Source: a virus. From it: a DNA stretch of 24,136 bases. The translations under genes and the position numbers were made by a program. The notes under the pieces are model-generated. The model ran no database searches, was not told the DNA's origin, and was given only the letters and a program-made list of their open reading frames with translations. This document shows, piece by piece, positions 14,717 through 21,252 of the stretch. The stretch lies in IMG/VR virus record IMGVR_UViG_3300032116_009412, positions 1 through 24,136 of that record; one strand, given 5' to 3'. Every line of letters begins with the position of its first letter. Position 1 is the first letter of the stretch.

Positions 14717-15046
14717 TTAGTGTTGTACTGGCTCCCATTCACCACGATGCTCTTCACATCGGGTCTGGTACCATGTTCCTTTCGCTACAAGTCCACCAGG
14801 AGCACCGCATTCCTCGCAGATAGTTAGACTGTCTCGACTAACCTGCATAATAACTTCTTCTAAGTGGGAATCGTAATAATCAGTATATATTCTGAGTCCG
14901 CCCCACTTTTCCTTCACTTGAATTATTCCCACGGTAATCCCCATTCCTATCTTTGCATTATATACCTTACGAACAAGTTTTTCCCATCCCTTGCCCACGC
15001 ATTGTACTGCTTGTTCTTCTGAGAGATAATTAGTTAGTGACTTCAT
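14717..15046 (-). CDS. Small phage protein with zinc-ribbon-like C-terminus
   Basis: A 109-residue protein. The middle contains IIQVKEKWGGLRIYTDYYD, followed by ICEECGAPG (C77, C80) and TRCEEH (C97, H100), giving a CxxC...CxxH metal site. Phage proteins with the order GW..L, QVKEK(W/F)GGLR.Y, CE.CG..G and C..H are common and uncharacterised; this one fits. The start overlaps the end of the upstream gene by 17 bases without a strong ribosome site, so it is probably translated by coupling. It is the last gene before the hairpin. Confidence 0.72.
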   Translation of the reverse strand: MKSLTNYLSEEQAVQCVGKGWEKLVRKVYNAKIGMGITVGIIQVKEKWGGLRIYTDYYDSHLEEVIMQVSRDSLTICEECGAPGGLVAKGTWYQTRCEEHRGEWEPVQH

Positions 15047-15254
15047 GTGTGGTTACCCAAGTGGTGAATTCTGTTTCTAATGCAGAAATTTTGTTATTTA
15101 AATCTTCTTCTGATTGTAGATTGGTAAGGAAATCGTACATTGCCTTATCTTTATCTTGTATAGTTAAATGAATGGAATTTGGTGCATCTTGTAACAGTAC
15201 ATATCGATACCCATTCTGTGTTTGACCAACCTTGCGATTTCTATAAAGATTCAC
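15030..15254 (-). CDS. Small hypothetical protein
   Basis: A 74-residue protein I do not recognise. Its N-terminal half is basic (NLYRNRKVGQTQNGYRYV) and its C-terminal half is a likely helix ending in FTTWVTTHEVTN. I chose the GTG at 15254 because GAGG is six bases upstream and the overlap with the previous gene is only 14 bases. Another in-frame GTG at 15299 would add 15 residues but has no ribosome site. No motif or membrane segment is present. Confidence 0.6.
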   Translation of the reverse strand: MNLYRNRKVGQTQNGYRYVLLQDAPNSIHLTIQDKDKAMYDFLTNLQSEEDLNNKISALETEFTTWVTTHEVTN

Positions 15255-15474
15255 CGTGAACCTCGTATGATGAGGTGTTAGGTAATCCGCTATACTCACA
15301 GTTATCTACAATATCACGTAGTCTGTTAATTTCTCTTTGAACTTCTTGTAAGGACTCCGATATACGGGCTTGTGCTTTTTGCGGCGTGTTACCAAAAGTT
15401 TGTTCCCAATTATTTTTATATGTTTCTGTATCCACACTCAATGGGCGTGGGGTATCACCTTTTCCATTTGTCAT
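15241..15474 (-). CDS. Small phage protein with MTNGKGDTPRPL start
   Basis: A 77-residue protein. It begins MTNGKGDTPRPLSVD followed by a Tyr/Trp-containing segment (YKNNWEQTFG); small phage proteins starting with NGKGD.PRP are widespread and of unknown function. The second half is a likely helix (ISESLQEVQREINRLRDI). The ATG at 15474 overlaps the upstream IscA-like stop as ATGA, which is why I reject the nine-residue-longer frame from 15501. Confidence 0.7.
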   Translation of the reverse strand: MTNGKGDTPRPLSVDTETYKNNWEQTFGNTPQKAQARISESLQEVQREINRLRDIVDNCEYSGLPNTSSYEVHGESL

Positions 15475-15803
15475 ACTGCAAAACTCGTACCACATCCACA
15501 ACCACCAGACGCGTTAGGGTTATTAAATCTAAATCCAGATTCCATCATATTAGATATGTAATCCACAACAACATTATTTAAATATGGTACGGAAAACGGG
15601 TCAACGACTGCCTTTACTCCGTTATGTTGTTCTACGATTACATCATCTTCTTCTGGATTATCAATTATCTCAAAGTTATATTTGAAACCAGAGCAACCGC
15701 CTGGCATCACAGAAATACGGAAATAGTCGGTTGCTTCCTTTTCGGCAAAAGACTTCATTTCCACTAAAGCACTTTCTGAAAATGTTATTGTAAAATTATC
15801 CAT
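15471..15803 (-). CDS. A-type Fe-S cluster carrier (IscA/ErpA/HesB-like)
   Basis: A 110-residue, full-length A-type carrier, the family that delivers Fe-S clusters to apo-proteins. The three conserved cysteines are present: C37 in MPGGCSGFKY, and C102 and C104 in GGCGCGTSF. The strand pattern FTITFSESALVEMKSF at the start is typical. Nothing suggests degradation, so it is probably functional. It lies between dCMP deaminase (8-base overlap) and a small protein (ATGA overlap). Phage copies are known as auxiliary metabolic genes in some marine phages. Client proteins are unknown, though this window has a nuclease with an Fe-S-like cysteine set. Confidence 0.93.
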   Translation of the reverse strand: MDNFTITFSESALVEMKSFAEKEATDYFRISVMPGGCSGFKYNFEIIDNPEEDDVIVEQHNGVKAVVDPFSVPYLNNVVVDYISNMMESGFRFNNPNASGGCGCGTSFAV

Positions 15804-16308
15804 TTCTCAATTCCCCAATATCAATAAATGGTTTCTGTTCCCCATAATACCACACAGTGCGATGTGCCTCTTTTAACATCTGAATACTACGTTCTCTGTG
15901 TCCATCCCAATGTTCACCACTTGCACCCTGGTCACGCTCACAAAAGATAACCTTGATACCAGAGTTGATAATCGCGCGTGTGCAATCCACACACGGAATA
16001 TCACAAGTCAAGAATAAAGTGCATCGGTCAGTAGAAACACCAATACGAGCGGCGTTGATAATGGCGTTCCGTTCCGCATGCTCCATCCAATAATACTTCT
16101 CTGGACGTTCCTGCCGTTCTTCACGGAAATCTTCAATCCCACGTGGAAATGAATTGTATCCCGTGGAACGAATTTCATTATTAGAGCCGACAATGACCGC
16201 ACCAATCTGTGTGGTCTTGTCCTTTGACTTTAATTTCACAGTGTGCGCAATCTTTCGGAAATATTCCGACCAACTCAACTTAACCATAGTAACCAAATCC
16301 TGTGTCAT
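15796..16308 (-). CDS. cd: Deoxycytidylate (dCMP) deaminase
   Basis: A 170-residue zinc deaminase that makes dUMP from dCMP, feeding dTMP synthesis. The catalytic H77-A-E79 lies in MEHAERNAI, and the second zinc site is P105-C106-V-D-C109. SWSEYFRKIAHTVKLKSKD and TQIGAVIVGSNNEI match the dCMP-deaminase N-terminus, and the insertion around PRGIEDFREER is typical of the phage enzymes. Its ATG overlaps the clamp-loader small subunit stop as ATGA. Phages with this enzyme often also have thymidylate or hydroxymethylation enzymes; none is in this window. Confidence 0.92.
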   Translation of the reverse strand: MTQDLVTMVKLSWSEYFRKIAHTVKLKSKDKTTQIGAVIVGSNNEIRSTGYNSFPRGIEDFREERQERPEKYYWMEHAERNAIINAARIGVSTDRCTLFLTCDIPCVDCTRAIINSGIKVIFCERDQGASGEHWDGHRERSIQMLKEAHRTVWYYGEQKPFIDIGELRNG

Positions 16309-16736
16309 AGTTTTGCCTTCTTCAATACTTTAGTATCAATCCCGTATTTTTCACAGAGTTCCCGAAGTGCGGGTTTATCTTGTTCGTAATAGATTTCCAA
16401 ATAGGTGACCGCTTCAATCTCGGATACACAATAATGCTTCGCAACCAAGGTCACCAACCACTCTTCATACTTGGTTTCTTTTGCAGCCTTCACATATTTG
16501 TTATATTGCTTACCGCGAGGAATCGTGGTCGCAAAGAATAAATAGTGAACATCGGAAGGTAGCGTGTACTTTTGTATCTCATTGACCAGCGGGAGCTGAT
16601 GAATGTTCATAGAAAGAAAGCGATTGACCATATAGTTACTATAGGTTCGCTTCTCCCCATCATCCAATCCAGAGAAATAGTTCTTCTTCTGGTCAAGATA
16701 AATTGCATTAATATGGTCAAATAGTGTCTTCGCCAT
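16305..16736 (-). CDS. 62: Clamp-loader small subunit, gp62-like
   Basis: A 143-residue helical protein matching the T4 gp62 type, the non-ATPase subunit that completes the gp44 loader ring. It opens AKTLFDHINAIYLDQKK and has YSNYMVNRFLSMN, which correspond to the FD.IN.I...K and VNR.LS segments of gp62 proteins. It is shorter than T4 gp62 (187 aa). I chose the ATG at 16736 because GGAGG is six bases before it, over the ATG two codons upstream. It overlaps the Mom-like gene by 20 bases. Position beside gp44 and gp45 homologues supports the call. Confidence 0.8.
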   Translation of the reverse strand: MAKTLFDHINAIYLDQKKNYFSGLDDGEKRTYSNYMVNRFLSMNIHQLPLVNEIQKYTLPSDVHYLFFATTIPRGKQYNKYVKAAKETKYEEWLVTLVAKHYCVSEIEAVTYLEIYYEQDKPALRELCEKYGIDTKVLKKAKL

Positions 16737-17562
16737 CTTCATCCTCCGTCATTACAATCTGTTTGTTTGACCACCCATTGTCAACCCCTTGGAGGATTTC
16801 AATGCGGTCCACTACCCCATCCTTTACGTGTACCTTCTGAATCAGTTGGGTATATGGCTTGATTTCATTATATGGAAATACGGGAATCTTCAAATTGTTC
16901 ATCATTCGTTTCCGTTCCTTCTTTCCACAGAGGAAATAGATATATCGATGTTTTGCTGTTTCCTCTTTTCTGTAGAAGGTCTGGCCGATTGTCTTAGCCA
17001 GATTCTCTACAGACTTATTTCCCCAACGAGCGCCTACGGTACGGCTATGCGTCCAGAGGTCATCTTCATTAATACGAATACTATAATCTGGCATCAACTT
17101 GGAATATCCACATCCTTGATAGAGCCAATTCGTTGCCCGATAGATTCCACCCGTATGTGCTTGTTCAGGGTCTGCATAACTGACCAAGACTTTTACCTTG
17201 GGGTCATTCTTCTTCATCCAATCAAAGGACTGAGCAATTACAAAACTTTCCAGATTCTTTCCATATCCATCCAAGCAGACTAATCTGGTCAACTCCAATA
17301 CTTCATCCAGCTCCAGCCCTTCGGTAATCGAATCTACCGTGCGATTACTTACTGGATGGCCATAGGTCATACATCCAATTAAACGTTCGTTCTCTCCAGC
17401 AAAGAACGCATGCTCACCATCCTCTACATAGAATACCCCAAGGGCATATCGTGTAGAGCTGAACTTATGCGTGTAATGGTGGGTTTCAATAAAATCCCGT
17501 GCCACATTCTTTGAGATTTCTCGGACGGTGACACGGGACTTATCTACGAACGTAGTTTCCAT
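16717..17562 (-). CDS. mom: Mom-family DNA adenine-modification protein
   Basis: A 281-residue protein with the GNAT-like core of phage Mu Mom, which converts adenine in phage DNA to N6-(methylcarbamoyl)adenine and so blocks many restriction enzymes. Family-type segments occur in order: THHYTHKFSSTRYALGVF (27-44), LIGCMTYGHPVSN (61-73), ELTRLVC (90-96), KNLESFVIAQSF (102-113), and LVSYADPE followed by GGIYRATNWLYQG (138-150). The C-terminal third has HRYIYFLCGKKERKRM, shared by phage Mom relatives, then an extra region. Its ATG overlaps the zinc-ribbon stop as TAATG. Mu's Mom activator Com is not recognisable next door, although the zinc-ribbon gene is adjacent. Confidence 0.78.
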   Translation of the reverse strand: METTFVDKSRVTVREISKNVARDFIETHHYTHKFSSTRYALGVFYVEDGEHAFFAGENERLIGCMTYGHPVSNRTVDSITEGLELDEVLELTRLVCLDGYGKNLESFVIAQSFDWMKKNDPKVKVLVSYADPEQAHTGGIYRATNWLYQGCGYSKLMPDYSIRINEDDLWTHSRTVGARWGNKSVENLAKTIGQTFYRKEETAKHRYIYFLCGKKERKRMMNNLKIPVFPYNEIKPYTQLIQKVHVKDGVVDRIEILQGVDNGWSNKQIVMTEDEDGEDTI

Positions 17563-17903
17563 TAATCCTCTAATACAAGCTTCGGCCGAGTGGGCTCCTC
17601 TGCAGTTTCTACACTGGTTCTAGTTTGTGTAGTTTCCTCATCGGTTCTAGCAGACTTTACTGGACGGAACATTTGGTTTACATATCCACACGCCACACAA
17701 GCGAATGTCGGGATAGGAATGATACCTTCCTTTCCATTTGGTGACGCAATCGCAGAAATCTTCTTCATCAACATAACTTCTTGGAAGGTGAGATTCCCAC
17801 AGTTTTCACAGACGATATCCGTAGCCAATGAAAGGTCGGGCATCTGCTGTTGCATCTGGCGTGGGTCTGGCTTGCCCGAAGGCGGAATAAACTTACTGGT
17901 CAT
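17562..17903 (-). CDS. Zinc-ribbon phage protein
   Basis: A 113-residue protein. A Pro/Gln-rich N-terminus (MQQQMPDLSLA) is followed by C32-x2-C35 (IVCENCGN) and C69-x2-C72 (ACVACGY) spaced 33 residues apart, a zinc ribbon. The C-terminus is acidic and Thr-rich (TRTSVETAEEPT). Similar small proteins occur in T4-like marine phages, without a known function. It sits between the clamp-loader ATPase and the Mom-like gene. Mu's Com is also a small zinc-finger protein, but the resemblance is only at that level. Confidence 0.75.
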   Translation of the reverse strand: MTSKFIPPSGKPDPRQMQQQMPDLSLATDIVCENCGNLTFQEVMLMKKISAIASPNGKEGIIPIPTFACVACGYVNQMFRPVKSARTDEETTQTRTSVETAEEPTRPKLVLED

Positions 17904-17912
17904 AATTTCCTC

Positions 17913-18824
17913 TTACATTAAAATGTTATACATTGTTGCTATAAAATTAATTTCTTTATCTACTACAAAAGCATCCCGATACTGACCTTCAGCGATATGG
18001 ATAATCGTCTGGGGAATCTTGTTCGGGGCATAATCTTGAACCTTATCATAGAGTAACCGATAAAGTTCGGTAAAGTCACGGATACCAGCGTCAGCAACTA
18101 TTTGACGAATTTCTTGAACCTTATTAGTCGAAGGTTGATTGCTGGTCAAAGTATCCATAATCTTCAGCTTACTGTCACCAGCGATTACTTCGTTGACATT
18201 GACAGTCAACTTTCCATCACGGGTTTGCTGCTGAGCGGTTCCGATGACACGACGAATATCTGGATAATACGCATTGACTAACGTGGCGATTGCCTGCTTC
18301 TCAAAGGTTACACCCTCTTGATTTAAGATGTTCGTGAGATGGATAGCCACTTCCTTCTTCGATGGTGGGGTCAACGCAGAAGTCTGACACCGACTGACGA
18401 TAGGTGGAATAATACGTTCAAAGTAATTACAAGTCAAGATGAATCTGGTCTTTTGACTAAATACTTCCATCATATTGCGAAGAGCGGCTTGTGCGTCAGG
18501 AGTCAACGCATCTGCCTCGTCCAGTACCACCACCTTCAACGGAGCAAATCCAGAGGTGGAGGCAAAGTTCTTAATCTTCTCACGAATGACATCAATACCA
18601 CGTTCATCTGATGCATTGATGAATAGGTGGTCACAGTCAATATTCTTTACGAGAATCTTTGCTGCGGTTGTCTTACCCGTACCTGCCGTTCCATAGAACA
18701 GCAGATGCGGGATATCTTGCGTTTCAATATAATGGGCGAACTTTTCTTTAAGAGTTTCGTTTCCAATATAATTGTCCAAGATAGACGGACGATACTTTTC
18801 TACCCAAATGGTGTGATTACTCAT
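17913..18824 (-). CDS. 44: Clamp-loader ATPase subunit, gp44-like
   Basis: A 303-residue AAA+ protein of the RFC small-subunit/gp44 type, which opens the sliding clamp with ATP. It begins with IWVEKYRPSILDNYIGN, the RFC box. Walker A is GTAGTGKT (45-52), Walker B VVVLDEAD (98-105), sensor 1 around N133 (LTCNYFERI), and the arginine-finger SRC motif is at 144-146. T4 gp44 is 319 residues, so the length fits. Its start overlaps the end of the upstream GIY-YIG/ParB gene by 8 bases. Confidence 0.95.
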   Translation of the reverse strand: MSNHTIWVEKYRPSILDNYIGNETLKEKFAHYIETQDIPHLLFYGTAGTGKTTAAKILVKNIDCDHLFINASDERGIDVIREKIKNFASTSGFAPLKVVVLDEADALTPDAQAALRNMMEVFSQKTRFILTCNYFERIIPPIVSRCQTSALTPPSKKEVAIHLTNILNQEGVTFEKQAIATLVNAYYPDIRRVIGTAQQQTRDGKLTVNVNEVIAGDSKLKIMDTLTSNQPSTNKVQEIRQIVADAGIRDFTELYRLLYDKVQDYAPNKIPQTIIHIAEGQYRDAFVVDKEINFIATMYNILM

Positions 18825-20136
18825 TGTTTAAAAACGGGTTGTGGGTCATAGTCGTAGGCATCTCATGTATTCTAACGCTGTATCCAAGTCTTGTATAAAA
18901 CCAACTAATCATATTTAGTATACGTGGTTGCTCATTCATTTTCCAGTTCAGCTCCTTATCAGAATCGGTATGGTACACCACAACTACCATTTTGTCCTTC
19001 TGCGTCACTCGACCTTTTTTGGTTTCTTCTGTGTGGGCGAACATCGTATTTACAACGTTGTCAAACTTAAACATCGCAGAACTTACATGAATCGCCATAG
19101 TATCTGCCGTTCTAAAACCTTCGGTAGTACTTTCTAAAGTCTTTTTATGTATCGGTTTAGTGTAATCTATCCAAAGTTTGTTAGCTTTGAGGAACTCTTG
19201 ATTCTTAATGCTCTTTTTAACTCTACCAATAATCTTTGTTATCTGCTTACCAGTAAATCCACAAATCTGTAAATACTGTCTGTGCGCATCTTCATCTTTT
19301 GCGAACTGCTCCAAAGTAACCCCTTTACTAACAATATCTTCAAGGTGCTTTACAGCGTCATCAGGACTGACGGGCTTCTTAATAGTATCCGGCTTCTTAT
19401 TCAAAAGATTACCGATAGCCTTCAACTCAGCGTCGGTATACTCTTTATGTACACTCTTAGGAATACGAATGACAGGAATTACAGTACAATGCTTTGCTTC
19501 ACTCGCAGCCATAACTGTGTGGTTACCATCACCAATGAGATCCTCTCCATTAGGTCCACGACCTTCGTATATCACCACAGGAGAACATCCAGAAGTATCA
19601 CCGCCGGCGTCTTCAATGCGTTCCTTGATTTCCCTCTTGTGAGCTTCATCTTCAGCTAACCGAACCTGTACACGTTTTAGTACCGCAATCTCTTCAACTG
19701 GTTCTATGGTAACTGTCAATCCATCTCTAGACTGAATCTTATCAACTAGGATTTGCATCATTTCTACATCGGGCGGTGCATCTTGATGTAATTTCATACC
19801 GTTTGTTAAGTTATAGTACATAGGATTATTTTTGGCATCCACCGCATGTAACATCCTACTTTCTGCAACTTCCATAGCGTGATGGCTGCCGAACCGAAGA
19901 ACTTCAAACTTAAACACATTTTTCTCGGTAGAAAGTGCTTGATTAAATTCTTCGTTCTTTGACGAATGCCAGTACCTGTCTCCAAGTCTACCCTTGTGAA
20001 TACCTATGTACATTTTTCCCGTTTCTAGATGGGTATATCTATAAAGATAAGACTCATACTGAGCAGGAGCGTTCCCCAGATGGATTTCATTTTCGTTGAA
20101 AGACGCCGGGAACTTCGCAAAATTAAGTAGATTCAT
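18817..20136 (-). CDS. GIY-YIG plus ParB-like domain fusion protein
   Basis: A 439-residue protein with two recognisable parts. Residues 28-112 look like a GIY-YIG endonuclease: YLYRYTHLETGKMYIGIHKG (30-49) for the signature strands, R54-Y55-W56-H57, and E89/E92 in the helix followed by YYNLTNG. Residues about 141-226 look like a ParB/sulfiredoxin-type domain, with a nucleotide-binding-like loop LIGDGNHTVMAASEA (200-214). The last 200 residues are helical and basic with no known motif. Homing GIY-YIG enzymes occur in T4 phages, but fusion to a ParB-like domain is unusual. It lies between the glycosyltransferase and gp44. Confidence 0.7.
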   Translation of the reverse strand: MNLLNFAKFPASFNENEIHLGNAPAQYESYLYRYTHLETGKMYIGIHKGRLGDRYWHSSKNEEFNQALSTEKNVFKFEVLRFGSHHAMEVAESRMLHAVDAKNNPMYYNLTNGMKLHQDAPPDVEMMQILVDKIQSRDGLTVTIEPVEEIAVLKRVQVRLAEDEAHKREIKERIEDAGGDTSGCSPVVIYEGRGPNGEDLIGDGNHTVMAASEAKHCTVIPVIRIPKSVHKEYTDAELKAIGNLLNKKPDTIKKPVSPDDAVKHLEDIVSKGVTLEQFAKDEDAHRQYLQICGFTGKQITKIIGRVKKSIKNQEFLKANKLWIDYTKPIHKKTLESTTEGFRTADTMAIHVSSAMFKFDNVVNTMFAHTEETKKGRVTQKDKMVVVVYHTDSDKELNWKMNEQPRILNMISWFYTRLGYSVRIHEMPTTMTHNPFLNNE

Positions 20137-20142
20137 TTTCTC

Positions 20143-21252
20143 CTACCGTGTTAGTTGATTGTTTAATTGTTTAATCATCTTAGCTTCATTTAACTGTAAT
20201 TCCTTGGTTCTAGCTATACTTCTTACACCTTGTTCGTGTCTAAAGTTTTCATCATCAAAGAATTTATCTAGAGTCGCAAATAAATCCCTTTTAAACTTGA
20301 AGAACATTCCGTTGGGGTCAATTTCGTGATAACAATCAGACTCTTGGAAAATGACGGCAGTACCATTCATCATGCAATCCGTAGCTGCCACGCTCCAACC
20401 ATAGTTTGACTGGCGCATTTGGATTCCTACGGAGCAACGTTGAAGTCTGGTATAGTACTCATGCTTCGGGACTTTTGTATTGTCAATCCATGATTCTTCA
20501 GGCTTTCCGTCCAGCTGAGGAACCCATACCACAAAGTCTTGTCTGGATTCACGATACTCTTTCATCAGCTCAATAAATTGTGGATATCCTTTATATGCAG
20601 CGGCTCGATGATTGAATACAATAATCTTTTCCTTTTCGGTCGGTTCTGAAATAATCTTTCCTTGTGGAACACCCAAATGCCAGACTTGAAGAATTTTATC
20701 TAATTCTTGAACCTTTTCGTCACTAAACCATTGACGTGCCTCGTCTAATACACGATTCTTTTGGTCTTGGGTGTTGAGATAACAGACCTTCATCCCCAAT
20801 ACACCCAACAATTCTGCCACAATGTTTCGTTGACGATTCTTTCTATCTTCAGCGTTACACGATTTCATTTCCCACCAATGTGCGTATCCAATAATATCCT
20901 TATCGGTATATCGCTTGACCATAAACCAATCGGGTAAATGCGAATACACTACATCGTATTCCAAATCTTGTAAGAGATTAATAGCCTTTCTAGGAAAGGT
21001 TACCCGCATATGAATCATATCACCAGAAATATCTACGATGTGTTGCTTGACATTTTCAAGATTAAGTTTAGCAACTGGCTCTGGAACCAAAATATGCCAA
21101 TAATAATCTCCAAGCTTTTCTAATGCTCGAATGTGATTGTAGATGACATCCACAAAGGAGTCTTTTTCAATATTCGCAGAATTAGTGATATTAGGTATCA
21201 CCAATACTTTTCTACACTTTGATATGTCAACGGTTGTTTCAAAGAAGCTCAT
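20143..21252 (-). CDS. Degenerate GT-B glycosyltransferase
   Basis: A 369-residue protein with the two-domain GT-B layout. An N-domain (RKVLVIPNIT, then YDVVYSHLPDWF) is followed by the hinge WHLGVPQGKI (191-200) and IVFNHRAAAYKGY (211-223), with R216 and K221 positioned to bind donor phosphates. The usual E-x7-E is altered: the segment NYGWSVAATDCMMNGTAVIF has D292 for the second Glu and Tyr or Asn for the first. Unlike the other glycosyltransferases in the window it sits among replication genes. It overlaps the DruA-like stop as ATGA. DNA-base glycosylation is possible but unproven. Confidence 0.75.
   Translation of the reverse strand: MSFFETTVDISKCRKVLVIPNITNSANIEKDSFVDVIYNHIRALEKLGDYYWHILVPEPVAKLNLENVKQHIVDISGDMIHMRVTFPRKAINLLQDLEYDVVYSHLPDWFMVKRYTDKDIIGYAHWWEMKSCNAEDRKNRQRNIVAELLGVLGMKVCYLNTQDQKNRVLDEARQWFSDEKVQELDKILQVWHLGVPQGKIISEPTEKEKIIVFNHRAAAYKGYPQFIELMKEYRESRQDFVVWVPQLDGKPEESWIDNTKVPKHEYYTRLQRCSVGIQMRQSNYGWSVAATDCMMNGTAVIFQESDCYHEIDPNGMFFKFKRDLFATLDKFFDDENFRHEQGVRSIARTKELQLNEAKMIKQLNNQLTR

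Noticed and set aside
7430-19570. The peptide GPNGEDL occurs both in a GT4 enzyme (at about 7430) and in the GIY-YIG/ParB protein (at about 19550).
   Set aside because: The surrounding sequence is unrelated and the codons differ, so it is more likely coincidence than a copied segment.
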